Below are positions 22,544 through 34,256 of a stretch of DNA of 64,000 bases, piece after piece. The notes below the pieces were generated by a model that was not told where the DNA came from, did not search any database, and was given only the letters and a program-made list of their open reading frames with translations. Location of the stretch: positions 2,293,501 through 2,357,500 of the forward strand of contig NC_092669.1 in the NCBI RefSeq assembly GCF_032118995.1, read 5' to 3'. Origin of the DNA: Asterias amurensis. Taxonomy: Eukaryota > Echinodermata > Asteroidea > Forcipulatida > Asteriidae. The position numbers were made by a program, and so were the translations under genes. The number at the start of each line of letters is the position of its first letter. Position 1 is the stretch's first letter.

Positions 22544-24187
22544 CACTACCCAAATTAAGTACAATATGTTTACAAACTTACTGAAAACCGTGTTTATGGT
22601 TTTCCACTACTTTGTCATGACTCACATTGCGGAGTAAGCAAATAATTTCTTTCACAATTTGTTACTTCAATGATCAAACACGAGAACCCACCCCCTTGTT
22701 TGTCAATTACTGTGGCATAAGAAAAATTGGGGGAAAGGGTCAGCAATTTTGTGGAAATGTTATCTAAGGTTTATTTGTTACTACTTGTTTTTACATAGTA
22801 TATTTTTTTTTCTTATGAGCTTGCCTGTTTATTTTATGCACAAGTTTCGATGTTGCGTAGTTACAATTATGTTTTTGTTTAAACTGTCTTTTACTTTTTG
22901 TTATGGTGGTTTGGTTCACCTGTCTACCAGTAAACTTTTGTTTGTTTTTTGCTATTTTTCTATATTTTTTTTCTATTTAAAACAATCTTCTTTTAACAAC
23001 ATTATTCGATCCTCTGAAATATCAATTATCTTAAAAAAAAACTCTAGTGTGATTAAGGTATGCGCTTTAGAATCAGAAATACACTTTTGGACGGTCACGC
23101 CATTTTTCATTAATATACCGCTAATTATATTTTCTTTTAGAAATAAATTTAGAAAATTTGTTACACAACTTCGAGTGAAAGAAGAGGATTAGAAATTGGA
23201 CACTTAACGTTTTCACTGAGATTGTCTTTGCGTAAAAGAAAATAATGATAATTTTATTAAGACTTATTTTATGAGCAATATTAATTGTAAAGAACTATTT
23301 ATTTTTCATGTAACACTTAATTGCTTTGTTAGCACTATGTAACAGTAAGGTACGAAAGTTTGATTGTAAAAGTGAGTAACAGTAGTTGTGATTGTGCGGC
23401 GGTGAGAAAGAGCGAGACCGTGCGAGAAAATAGGAGAATATGCTAATAAATGGCGTAATGTAAATTGAAACGCGTGCGCACCAATACTGGTTGATAGGAG
23501 GACGATCCAAAAGGCTTTTTGTATTGGGCTGATGGTGGTATGATGTTTATATTTGCACCACTCTTCAGCATTTTTGTTTATGTCAACAAGTCATTGTACG
23601 AACTACGCATGTTGTTCACGGGAAATGACGCATGCGTAATATTTACATTTAATGTACGCACCTTTTTTTAACAAGGCAATTGTACATACACAAATCATTT
23701 GTATTTATGTGTAAAAACATGTATATAATAATAATAAATTATTTGTCTTACCACTATTTGATAACAAAAAAAAATTCTTGCCGTGTTTGTTTTATTTTTT
23801 ACGTGTCCGTTTATGGATGACTTGCCATGTGTTGTGAAGTTTATTGTTTGTTTTGTTTGTTGTTTGTTGGTGTTTACATCAGTCTCCAGAACCGCTTTAG
23901 TTGACGCACTTTTGAACAGCGTGACTGTATCAGCATAAATAATTGTTTACAACAAGTTTAATTAATATCCTAAATGTAAAACAAAATCATTCACGTTGGA
24001 GTTGGGGTTGGGGCTGGGGGAAGGGGAGGGGGCTGCTACAGGCTACTACAGGCTATGGTCACCTACGGGCAGAGCTGTGTACTGTTGGAAAGATGTGCTA
24101 CATAATTGCGATTGACTTGGGGTTTTTTGTGGTCACGCGGTTGCTAGATGCCATTGTTGCTTGAAATGTAGTACAAACGTAATCATT
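22544..24187. other. intergenic, low-complexity T-rich
   Basis: The 147-codon open frame at 22749-23192 is made of Phe/Ile/Leu-rich translation of T-rich DNA and has no family resemblance. No exon or RNA gene was recognised. Contains a GGGGTTGGGG-type purine patch near 24000-24035. Confidence 0.45.
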
Positions 24188-24362
24188 TAGTCTTGGTGCA
24201 AGACGGTTCTCGTTTCCCTTTCACTCACACCGCAGCCAATTCACCGACAGCGCCCGCACCCACTCACCGTTTCTCTGAGGCGGTGAGTCGGTGCGGGGGC
24301 TGTCGGTGAAATGGCTGCGGTGTGCGTGAAAGAAAAACGAGAAACGTCTTGCACCAAGACTA
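24188..24362. mobile_element. foldback MITE, TAGTCTTGGTGCAAGAC ends
   Basis: TAGTCTTGGTGCAAGACG at the left is mirrored by CGTCTTGCACCAAGACTA at the right; inner arms ACCGCAGCCA / TGGCTGCGGT and CACCGACAGC / GCTGTCGGTG. About 175 bp. Confidence 0.9.
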
Positions 24363-24484
24363 GTAATCATGCTGTGTCACAGGGGATTTAAATTAAATTC
24401 AAATCAAATACACACATGTTTCAACACTCTCACGAAAAAATAGACAATTACTTGTATAACGGTGTAGAGCAAAATATATTTTAA

Positions 24485-24692
24485 AGTAACAGTATGTAAT
24501 AAATTAGAGTATGGGGCCATCTTGATAAGCCGCTTGTAAGAAACAGCCATATAGACAAAGAAACAAAACAAACAGACAGAAAAGTGACAGTATGTGATAA
24601 ATTGGAGTATGGGGCCATTTTTAAAGAGCCGCTTGTAAGGAACAGCCAGATAGACAAAGAAACAAAACAAACAGACAGAAACGCAGACAAAG
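24485..24692 (+). repeat. ~104-bp tandem duplication, 2 copies
   Basis: AGTATGGGGCCAT, AGCCGCTTGTAAG, AACAGCCA.ATAGACAAAG and AAACAAACAGACAGAAA occur twice in order (about 24490 and 24590). Confidence 0.85.
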
Positions 24693-25265
24693 GGACAAAC
24701 GAACATAAAAAATATGTCTTCCGGAGATTCTCTCCTCATCACCCAATGTGGGAAATAAACATGGGCTGGAAGCGGTTCATTCAAAAGAGGGCGCTATATC
24801 AAAAAAGTATGTACACAGTTCTCCGGGAGTTATTTCTTCTTTTTCAGAGCTCCGTATATAATTTACTACAATCTTACCAATGCTATTCCTAATGCTTATT
24901 GATTTGTATTAACCCATGACGTAAATTGACAACCACAAAGGACAAACTTATTTTGGTCAATGCCATTCGATTTCAACCGTTTATTTATTCTTCTTTTTTT
25001 CTCCCCAAGTAAAAAAAAAACGGAACACGAATTAAATCGACCTCGAATGTAAGCAGGATTATAGTAATTTTGTTTGTGTTTTAATTTGTATAAAAACATC
25101 ACCACAGGTGGGTGGATTTCATTTTCCCCAACTTGCATTTTCTTGTTGCATTCACTTGCTGCTTAATTCCTACAGAGGCATTGTATTTAACGTGTATGAC
25201 TTTTGTCGACCAGTCTAGTCGACACGGATTTTTTTTTAGTGTTCAGATTTGTTGTAAAGGTTAAA

Positions 25266-27366
25266 ATGCTCATCCCGGGACAAAGGGTTTTAGTATTTGC
25301 GACAACTATTGTGTTTATATTGGCTTGCATCTTAGAAACAAGCGGGGATTCCGGTTGTTTATCTCGTCATTTCTCAAGACAAATAAATGTTCGACTTACT
25401 GGCAGTGTTGTGCAGCTGTTTAAAGAGGTCGACTCGGCTGTGAGATGCGCAGCACTTTGTTGTCGAGCAGAAGCATGTCGGTCGTTCAACTATGGCAGAA
25501 CGGAGAAATGTTGTCAGCTGAACCGTGAAACGAATTCAAGCAGTCGATCTGGTTTTGTTGTAAATGACGAAAAATACAACTATTATGAAGTGGAGAACCA
25601 GAATATAGTGACAGAGGAACCGTCTGCTAGTTTTTTAACTTCAGAAGAATCTTCTAGTGTGACATTCGCATCATCAACAAAGTCATCGTCTGAACAACAA
25701 AATAACAATGGAGATACACCAGGGAACGATACTACCGCATTTTCAGCAAGCGAAGAACCAACCACAGGGAACCAAACTGTGAGTCCAACGACCGAAGAAC
25801 CGACCACAGAGAACCCAACTACTGTGGGTCCAACTACTGAAGAGCCGACCACAGAGAACCAAACTACTCTGGGTCCAACGACTGAAGAACCGACCACAGA
25901 GAACCAAACTACTCTGGGTCCAACGACTGAAGAACCGACTACAGAGAACCCAACTACTCTGGGTCCAACGACCGGAGAACCGACCACAGACAACCCAACT
26001 ACTGTGGGTCCAACGACCAAAGAACTGACCACTGAGAACCCAACTGCTCTTGGTCCAACGACCGAAGAACCGACCACAGAGAACCCAACTACTCTGGGTC
26101 CAACGACCGAAGTACCAACCGCAGAGAACCCAACTACTGTTGGTTCAATGACCGAAGAACCGACCACAGAGAACCCAACTACGGTGGGTCCAACTACCGA
26201 AGAACCGACCACAGAGAACCCAACTACTGTGGGTCCAACGAACAAAGAACCAACCACAGAGAACCCAACTACTCTGGGTCCAACAACCGAAGAACTGACC
26301 ACTGAGAACCCAACAACTGTGAGTCCAACGACTGAAGAACCAACCACAGAGAACCCAACTACTGTAGGTCCTACGACCGAAGAACCGACTACAGAGAACC
26401 CAACTACTCTGGGTCCAACGACCGAAGAACCGACCACAGAGAACCCAACTACTCTGGGTCCAACTACCGAAGAACCGACCACAGAGAACCCAACTACTGT
26501 GGGTCCAACGAACAAAGAACCAACCACAGAGAACCCAACTACTCTGGGTCCAACAACCGAAGAAGTGACCACTGAGAACCCAACAACTGTGAGTCCAACG
26601 ACCGAAGAACCAACCACAGACAACCCAACTACTGTAGGTCCTACGACCGAAGAACCGACTACAGAGAACCCAACTACTCTGGGTCCAACGACCGAAGAAC
26701 CGACCACAGACAACCCAACTACTCTGGGTCCAACGACCGAAGAACTAACCACAGAGAACCCAACTACTGTGGGTCCAACGACCGAAGAACTGACCACTGA
26801 GAACCCAACTACTCTGGGTCCAACGGCCGAAGAAACGACCACAGAGAACCCAAGTACTGAGGGTCAAACAACCGAAGACCCGACCACAGAGAACCCAACT
26901 ACTCTGGGTCCAACGACCGAAGAACTGACCACAGAGAACCCAACTACTGTGGGTCCAACGACCAAAGAACTGACCACAGAGAACCCAACTACTGTGGGTC
27001 CAACGACCGAAGAACCGACCACAGAGAACCCAACTACTGTGGGTCCAACGACTGAAGAACCGACCACAGAGAACCCAACTACGGTGGGTCCAACGACCGA
27101 AGAACCGACCACTGAGAACCCAACTACGGTGGGTCCATCGACTGAAGAACTGACCACAGAGAGCCCTACTACCGTGGGTCCAACGACCAAAGAACCGACT
27201 ACAGAGAACCCAACTACTGTGGGTCCAACGACCGAAGAACCAACAACAGGGAACCCAACTACTGTAGGTCCAACAACCGGAGAACTCACTACACAAAGCC
27301 CAACCTCGGCGAGTCCAACAAACTGGGCACTAACAACGCAGCTGGCAAACACAACACCATTGACCG
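25266..27366 (+). CDS. gene A exon 1: signal peptide, PAN domain, Thr-rich repeats
   Basis: Single 2.1-kb exon; donor ACCG|GTAAGA, phase 1. If intron 1 were retained, translation would stop after Gly-Lys-Lys. Confidence 0.85.
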
Positions 27367-30300
27367 GTAAGAAATAGCTTGAAAGACCCGTTATTCACAG
27401 TTAATATTTAAGTTCCAGTAATGTCTATTCACTTCATTTAGAAAAGACCCCTCTTGTAGGCTGTTAAGACCCCCCGCATTGGCTGCCAGCGTTAATGAGA
27501 GTCACGCGCAGTGCGCAGTGCAAGACTTATCTTGAAATGTTATTCCATGAAATGTTTTACTTTTTGAGAAAACATTTAAACAATATCAATTTTCGATAGC
27601 GAGAATTACGGATTAATTTTAAACACATGTCATGACACGGCGAAACGTGGGGAAACAAGGATGGGTTTTCCCGTTAATTTCTCCAGACTCAGATGACCGA
27701 TCGAGCCTAAATTTTCACAGGTTTGTTATTTTATATTTAAGTTGTGATACACGAAGTGTGGACAATACTGTTTACCGAAAGTGTCCAATGGCTTTAGAGA
27801 CCGTTAAAAAAATCGATTATTGACACTAAATCGTTGTTCTCTTTAAAAGTGCCACCAAATTGTGGTGCTATTTATCAGAGTGGATTACGAGCCACCGGCT
27901 TTTACATGATTGATCCAGATGGAGTTGGCGGCGAACCACCATTTGAGGTTGAATGCAAGAACATGATGAGTAAGTATGCGACGGAAAAAAAATCGTTTCA
28001 TTAAATTGTCAACGATTTTGTGCTTAATATCTTGCTGCTTTTCGTGGATATGGTGCCCCGACCGCCAAGCCGGCGTATGTCAATAACAAAAGAGCCTGTC
28101 TACTATGAGCTGAATGAGGGTCAGCTCATAGTAGACATCTTTTGTTATTGACTAATGCTGGCCTGGCGGTCGGGCACCATTGCCTCGAAAAACAACAAGC
28201 TAATACATCAATGGATGATGTCATCGTCAGCCAATCACCGTGCTGGAAAACCAAAACCATGCTGTTTAATGGTTGATATTTTTCGTAACGGGAGTTTTGG
28301 ACTACAGGTGGAAATCGCTGTACCCTGACTGGACTAGCTACGATCCGGTCTCGCTTTTAACATTTCCGGGAAGAATATGACATAATCTATCCATATATAC
28401 TAAATGGGGACTGTTGCCGACATTCATAACGGGAACATTTTTCGTGTTTTTGTGACTTTTTTTTTTCTTTCTTTCTTTTACGTAAAATTTCCTCTTTTTT
28501 AAATTTTAGTTGCACCGATTTTTCATTCATAACGACAGATATGCTCTTCGTTTCAATTTACTGGTGAATTATTTTGGTTGAGACTATCAGAAAAGGCCGA
28601 AAATGACCGAATTCCAGAAGCCCTTTTGACTAACTAAATATTCACATAGAGGTCACGCACGAAAAACGATGAAAACCTTGCAGATAAAAGGAAAGGAAAT
28701 TTGGTGACCTGCGGGTAGACTGCAAGCTGGTCTTCTTTAAAAACGTCAACACTTATCAAAAATTTTCTTTACTTTTTGCAGAGGGCGGTACTACAGTGGT
28801 AGGTCACGTGGGAGCAACTCAACTCATCTACGTAAACTCAACTTCGTATGATGCAATCATCGAATACGAGGCCCCTATGTCACAGGTCAGAGTTCGACTT
28901 GAACAAATTATTTCACAACCTTTCAGGAAATAAAGAGATATTGGCATAAAAACAGATTGAGAAGAAGGCATAATAATTTCTTTCAATTTCTTTCAATTGT
29001 TTTCCCCTGTCTCTATTAAATCAAATAAATAAAACAGTGTTCTCACTTGGTGTATCCAAACATAATTTTAAAAATCTGTGAACATTTTGACTCAATCGGT
29101 CATCAAAATCTCAAGAGAATAATGAAGTAAAAAACACCCTTTTGGCATTTGTGTGTGCTCTCATGTGCCTAATATAAGGGGCTCTTGGCCTGAAGTCGTT
29201 TTGAGTGAGAAATTACGTCTTTCTCAAAACCTACGTTACTTCAAAAGGAGCTGTTTCTCACAGTGTTTTAAACAGCTCTTAATTGCTTACTACCAAGTAA
29301 GATTGTATGCTAAAATTATTTTGAGTAACTACCAATAGTGTCCAGTGACTTGAAGAGTGATACCAATGTACAACTTCCTTTTAAAGGGAAGGTACACGTT
29401 TGGTAATTGTCAAAGACCAGTCTTTTCACTTGGTGTATCCAATTATAACCATAAAATAACAAACCTGTGAAAATCTTGGCTCATTCGGTCAAAGAAGTTA
29501 CGAGAAAATGATGAAAGAAAACACACCCGGGTTGGACGAATTTATGGGCTTTCAGATTAGAATAAAAAACCTCTAGCTAGAAGTCTTTTATTGTTTAAGG
29601 GAGAAATTACCTCTTTCTCAATAACTATGTTACTTCAGAGTTTTATAACATCAACAGCTCTCCAATGCTCGATAATTACCAACTAAGTTTTTAAGTTAAT
29701 ATTTTTGTAAGTAATCACCAAACGTGTACCTTTCTTTTACTTTAGCAGATTTCAGCTTTGATAGGCCAGTCCCTTAGCTGTACGCAGTCTCTCACAGCCC
29801 AGTGCTTTAATGCAAAACTTTGGGACTCCGATGATGGGACCCAGCTTGGATGGTGGGTGTCATCGGACGGGCAAACTATGCAAAATTGGGCCGGTATGCC
29901 GACAGGTAACCAGGGATGTAGCTGCTTCTTGACCACAGGTAAAGTTAAGTTCACTTTAAATAATAACTATGAACTATTGAGGGCGCTCTTTGTAAACTCG
30001 ACATACTTCGCAAAAATACTCAGTATGCGCACTATTTGACGTGAGTTTGACGTCACAACTATCATTTCGAAGCGATATTCGCAAGTGAGTTGAGCAGGCT
30101 GGTCTAGCTAGGGGATCAAACTTAATAGCTAGCTTGCACCGCATCATCACATTCAACAGTTAGCGCTCGCGCATAGGGTTGGTATTTTTTATGAAACAGC
30201 TGCATACGTGTTGAAAGGGGAAATACTGTAATAATGGGTGCGTTCCTTTAGCTTCCCTGGGTCTACCCCGCGGTGCTCACTCGGGTGAGCCCCTGACAAG

Positions 30301-30870
30301 AGCTAAACGAACGATCACACTCGCCCTCTCGTGGTGACGGCATGCAACTCAGGTCACTCCAAGTGACCCACTACACAAGCAGGGCACTGGGTCCTGACCC
30401 AGGTGAGCCCCGTCAAAGCTATTCGAACGTACCGGGGCAGACCGGGGTCGACCCAGGGATGCTAAACGAACGCACCCAATAGTTAGTGTGACACTGCTCT
30501 GGAATGCAAAGGTCGTGGGTTCGAATTTATATATGCCTTTGGTTTGTATTGAGTAGTATACAGTGATATTATAACACACATCGGTGTATATAATGGCTAA
30601 AACCAAACTGATACTATGTATTAGGGTGTGATTTTGATCCAAGAATTCCTTTCTTTATCAGCTTGTTCTGGCGGGTCATCTTCTTTGTGCAACTGCGGTG
30701 GACAGCCAAATACTCTGGAAATTGATGCAGGTTTGATTACTGATGAGTCAAAACTACCGGTGAGGGAGCTCCACTTCAGGAATGTAGCGCCCTCTGGATG
30801 GTTGAAATACAAACTGGACAAGTTAACATGCAACCGTCTAACTTCGGTCGCCGCCAGCGCCTTGCTTTAA
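25266..30870 (+). CDS. gene A: secreted PAN - Thr-rich repeat - CASPR-type fibrinogen-like protein (5 exons)
   Basis: Exons 25266-27366, 27850-27969, 28782-28885, 29749-29938 and 30662-30870 join into one 907-residue frame; intron phases are 1,1,0,1. Residues 1-29 are a signal peptide. Residues 36-112 are a PAN/apple-like domain (VRCAALCCRAEACRSFNYG then CCQL). Residues about 170-685 are roughly 34 copies of a 15-residue Thr/Pro/Glu unit (consensus GPTTEEPTTENPTTV), a likely O-glycosylated stalk. Residues 701-907 match the fibrinogen-like region of CASPR/neurexin IV: MIDPDGVGGEPPFEVEC, WWVSSDG..MQNWAG at about 810, GCSC, LCNCGG, DAGLITDESKLPV. No membrane segment or GPI signal follows, so the protein should be secreted. 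The start is the ATG at 25266, which begins the signal peptide. Genes B and C downstream are paralogues. Ligand and biological role are unknown. Confidence 0.85.
25780..27300 (+). repeat. 45-bp coding minisatellite, about 34 copies
   Basis: Each unit encodes a variant of GPTTEEPTTENPTTV. Positions with most change are the V/L before GP, the E/K before E and the P/L after E. Blocks such as TNKEPTTENP recur twice with the same neighbours (near 26238 and 26508), showing larger duplications of about 270 bp (6 units). Confidence 0.95.
27540..27800 (-). mobile_element. second TTAA-type MITE family (AAAGCCATTG ends), partial
   Basis: Reverse copy of the element at 45018-45396: AACACATGTCATGACACGGC, GGGTTTTCCCGTTA, ATACACGAAGTGTGGAC and the terminus CCGAAAGTGTCCAATGGCTT. 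Lies in intron 1 of gene A, about 50 bp before exon 2. Confidence 0.7.
27850..27969 (+). CDS. gene A exon 2 (start of fibrinogen-like domain)
   Basis: Acceptor CTCTTTAAAAG; encodes PPNCGAIY and MIDPDGVGGEPPFEVEC; donor ATGA|GTAAGT, phase 1. Confidence 0.85.
28029..28201. mobile_element. foldback MITE, GGTGCCCGACCGCC arms
   Basis: GGTGCCCCGACCGCCAAGCC / GGCCTGGCGGTCGGGCACC and GTCAATAACAAAAGA / TCTTTTGTTATTGAC form the arms; CTACTATGAGCTGA / TCAGCTCATAGTAG forms the hinge. Intron 2 of gene A. Confidence 0.88.
28782..28885 (+). CDS. gene A exon 3
   Basis: Acceptor ACTTTTTGCAG; encodes GGTTVVGHVG to YEAPMSQ; donor ACAG|GTCAGA, phase 0. Confidence 0.82.
29031..29354 (+). mobile_element. MITE-1, partial
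   Basis: Lacks the left end; starts at GTGTTCTCACTTGGTGTATC and ends ACCAATAGTGTCCAGTGACT. Intron 3 of gene A. Confidence 0.7.
29381..29740 (+). mobile_element. MITE-1 subtype (GGTACACGTTTGG ends) ending at a splice acceptor
   Basis: Starts TTAAAGGGAAGGTACACG and ends CCAAACGTGTACCTTTCTTT. The right end lies 6-9 bp upstream of gene A exon 4 and forms its pyrimidine tract. Confidence 0.8.
29749..29938 (+). CDS. gene A exon 4
   Basis: Acceptor TTTACTTTAGCAG, which offers two AGs 3 bp apart (exon from 29746 or 29749, adding or omitting one Gln). Encodes ISALIGQS, WWVSSDG and GCSC; donor ACAG|GTAAAG, phase 1. Confidence 0.85.
30237..30478. mobile_element. foldback MITE, GGGTGCGTTC..TTTAGC ends
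   Basis: Left GGGTGCGTTCCTTTAGCTTC and right GCTAAACGAACGCACCC are inverted; CCCTGGGTC.ACCCCG continues the arms. Reverse copy at 50693-50895 and a fragment at 56210-56291. Intron 4 of gene A. Confidence 0.85.
30487..30605 (+). mobile_element. tRNA-related SINE, 3' part
   Basis: GCAAAGGTCGTGGGTTCGAA is B-box-like, followed by TGAGTAGTATACAGTG and ACACACATCGGTGTATA. Related pieces at 57750-57890 and 63943-64000. Confidence 0.55.
30662..30870 (+). CDS. gene A exon 5 (C-terminus)
   Basis: Acceptor CTTTATCAG; encodes CSGGSSSLCNCGG, DAGLITDESKLPV and the last cysteine (KLTC); stop TAA at 30868. Confidence 0.85.
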
Positions 30871-31672
30871 CCAAAGGCGCTGGGATGGGCAAACGTATTA
30901 TGCACTGTCATTGGTTTTATAATGCGCAGTCCCATCATGCATCACACTCACACTGCACCATATTTCAATGCACTGTACGCATGACGTACTTCCTGAACAA
31001 GAATCTGTGCAAGCGATTAGCCCATCCCAGCGGTCCTGGATAGACTGGCCGCTGGGGCCGAGCGAATCTTCTAATATTAATAACTCAATCAAGTTTGTGA
31101 AGTATGACTTTAAGCACGAGGAAAGACTAGCTTTGTGGCGAGTGCAGTGTCGACATGTGGTCTATTTGAGTTGGTTTATTATATTTATTTGGTGAACATG
31201 TATATACTCAGCGCCTTGAGTACCTTTTTGGTAGATACGTGCGCTTTATAAGACTACAAAGTTATTATTTGTTTTTAAATTGTTGTCCACAAGTAAAAAA
31301 AAAAACAAAAAAAAAACCACCAATTACACGTGTCAATATGACTTACAGCCTAATCCGGTTCAATTTCTGATCAAGTTCAATAATGTGATACATGTCAATG
31401 TCTGATTCATGTCAATATCTGGTCTGGGTCAATATCTGATCCAATTCAATTCCTGATCCGAGTCAATTTCTAATCAGGTATCTTTTTTTTGGGGAGTTGA
31501 AAGAAAACGGCAAACAATGGTTCTCTTGTGGTTTTGATCTGTGATAATTTAGAATGTAATTGTGGTTATTGTAGACTCATACATTCATTGAATGCAACTG
31601 TACAAATTGCTCAATTAGTTTTGGTAGAGTTCGACTGCAGGTATTCGGTTACGGGTCTTCTTGAATGATCAC
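30871..31672. other. gene A 3' flank
   Basis: Short ORFs here lack support. At 31330-31480 there is a loose repeat of TCAATNTCTGATC (about 15-20 bp period). An A-rich run occurs at 31295-31317. Confidence 0.45.
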
Positions 31673-32010
31673 TTAAATACACTAGGACACGCTTGGTAAT
31701 TGTCAAAGACCGGTATTCTCACTTGGTGTATCCCAACATATGCATAAAACAACAAAGCTGTGAAAATGTGAGCTCAATAGTCCATCAAAGTTGCAAGAGT
31801 ATAACGAATGCACAACTTTGTGTGTTTTCAGATGCATAATAAAAGGCTTCAGTTTGTTTGAGTGAGAAATTACCTCTTTCTCAAAAACTACGTTACTTCA
31901 GAGGGAACCGTTTCCACTTTTTACTATCAACAGCTCGCCATTGCTCGTTACCAAGTAAACTATTGCTATTATTTTGAGAAGTTACCAATAGTGTCCAGTA
32001 GTGTTATAGA
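31673..32010 (+). mobile_element. MITE-1, internally shortened
   Basis: Starts TTAAATACACTAGGACACGC and ends CCAATAGTGTCCAGTAG with reduced middle blocks. Confidence 0.75.
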
Positions 32011-33337
32011 AAAAAAGTATTTACATTAATAAAACCGTAGCTTGAGGCATGTGACGATATTTCTTTAATTTCAATGTTTGGGTGTTTGTGGGCGGTTCCA
32101 TACGTCGCTGATCGGTTCTCGTATGATTAGTTAGCGGTGTCACGTGATCTGTGTTTGTGGGCGGTTCCACACAACAGTAGTTTTCTGTGGATGGTACGGG
32201 GTTGGGACTTGAGTCAAGTCTATTCCACACGTCGCTTCTCGTCTTATTTGTTTAGCGATTACACGTGGTCTTAGGGTTAGAAATACTGACCAATGGCCAT
32301 TTTTGAAACCACGATTTATGCCGAGGCGCCGTTTTGGGGTATTTTGAGCGGCTGATGCAGAGACGTAAACCGCGATCTTAGTAGACTTGAAATCAAGTAT
32401 AATCTCTGTGGATTCGACGTGCAGGGCGATGACCCACAACGTTAAGGACGAGCCTGATCAATACTTGCTCCTTAAGCGAAGGCTAGTGATGATGCAGCAA
32501 ACTCAGGGTTAATTAAATAATTACACAGATCAATAGTCTCTGATGAGTTGCGTCCTTTTGTATAATTAACGTTCATCAATCTGAGCTTAATTTCATTTTT
32601 GTTAAAGGTGCACTTTCAGTCAGGTTGTCGCTGAAAAAATGCTGCAGTGAGCTTTTAGGTTTGAACTCTCTATACACCTGTCTTTGTGCTAAAGCATTTT
32701 TCACACCGCATACATTTTTTTTATCATATCATACCAAGCAAGAGTAACGAGACTCCTATAAAATTGAGTTACACTGTAAAACATATTTATAGTGGAGACA
32801 GTCACACACAAAGACCGTTGACAACCATTTAAACTTCGAATAACTAAAGCGATAGTTCAAAGCGCAAAAAGCTGGTTGAAAGAGGACACTAGGTGTCAGC
32901 AGATTGTAAACCAAGTCTTCTCCGATTGGTGCTTTAAGCTTAAAAACTATCTAAATACTGAAGAATTACCACAGACAAAATCCCGTGGATTTAACCCCCT
33001 CGGTTTGCTGCCACCTAGCGTCAGGCAGTGTGCAATTGTTCAAGAAAAGTACACGCAAAGGGATTGCACCTTTAATAAGTAATTATGGTTGTAATCAATT
33101 AAGTGCTACATAGTCGTTGACTCAAAAGATTTGCATTAAAGTTTCATGATTTTGCAATATTGAATACGACACAAGAAGACAGCAAGTCTTTAAGGTCTCC
33201 TTTAATCAGGGCGAGACAAACCCAGGAAGACAGTGGCAATAGTTGTGGGGCTGTAATTCAAATAATAACTGTGCAAGTTTCCAGTTGAATGTTCAGTAAA
33301 CGTCTATATCCCCAAAACTACCATTTTTGCTGGAAAC
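32011..33337. other. intergenic between genes A and B
   Basis: Contains a two-fold GTTTGTGGGCGGTTCCA repeat (32086, 32153), a GACTTGAAATCAAGT palindrome (32379) and a CTCF-like word at 33008-33020. No exon was recognised. Confidence 0.45.
33008..33020 (-). promoter_or_regulatory. CTCF-like motif
   Basis: CTGCCACCTAGCG; the reverse strand reads CGCTAGGTGGCAG, close to the conserved animal CTCF core. About 320 bp upstream of the gene B ATG. Binding is untested. Confidence 0.35.
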
Positions 33338-34256
33338 ATGGCTATCATAGCAACGACATTTTTGGTAATACTAGGGATGTTCTTCTTGAACTATTCTGCT
33401 ATCGGTTCCAGTGTTACTAGATTTAATCTGAATTTCTCAAAGATAACCAACGTCAGACTTGGAGGAAGTTTCTTAGAAGTGAAAGGCATCGTCTCAGCCG
33501 TGCGGTGTTCGGTTCTTTGCGCTGGAACCAGTTCATGCCTATCATTCAACTATGGTGGAACGGAGAAATACTGCGAATTGAGCAAAGGAACCAAGAGTAC
33601 TAATCACTGGGATGAAGTGACTGGCTATAGCTATTATGAGATGGATTCACCAAATGAAGAATCAAAACCCCAAAACCAGGAACGAACCTCTACGAGTATG
33701 CCGCCTTATGCGCACTCCACTGAAAAACCCATTTCTACCAAAGAACCAACTACTAGCAAAGAACCAACTACTAGCGAGGAATCAACTACTAGCGAGGAAT
33801 CAACTACTAGCAAGGAACCAACAACTAGCAAGGAACCAACTACTAGCAGAGAACCAACTACTAGCAAGGAACCAACTACTACCAAGGAACCAACTACTAG
33901 TAAGGAACCAACTACAAGCAAAGAACCAACCACTAGCAAGGAACAAACCACTATCAAAGAACCAACTACTAGCAAGGAACCAACTACTAGCAAAGAACCA
34001 ACTACTATCAAAGAATCAACTACTAGCAAGAAACCAACTACTAGCAAGGAACCAACTACTAGCAAGGAACCAACTGCTAGCAAAGAACCAACTACTAGCA
34101 AAGAACCAACTACTATCAAAGAACCAACTACTAGCAAGAAACCAACTACTAGCAAGGAACCAACTACTAGCAAGGAACCAACTGCTAGCAAAGAACCAAC
34201 TACTAGCAAGAAACCGTCAACAGAGACTCTAACCACAACACCTCTCTTGGAAACTG
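33338..34256 (+). CDS. gene B exon 1
   Basis: Signal peptide, PAN domain and six-residue repeats; donor AACTG|GTAAGA, phase 1. The frame stays open 98 bp into the intron (stop ending 34354). Confidence 0.85.

Noticed and set aside
22749..23192. 147-aa ORF
   Set aside because: Phe/Ile/Leu translation of T-rich DNA; no ATG context, domain or splice partner.
25203..25265. N-terminal extension of gene A to 25203
   Set aside because: It depends on a TTG start; the ATG at 25266 directly begins the signal peptide.
25583..27352. Long antisense ORFs (419, 183 and 162 aa) opposite gene A repeats
   Set aside because: The minisatellite period is a multiple of three, so any frame without a stop in one unit stays open. 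They translate to monotonous VVGSSVVGP-type sequence with no domain.
33636..34236. Extra sense and antisense ORFs over gene B repeats
   Set aside because: Same period effect (18-bp unit); no signal peptide or splice logic.
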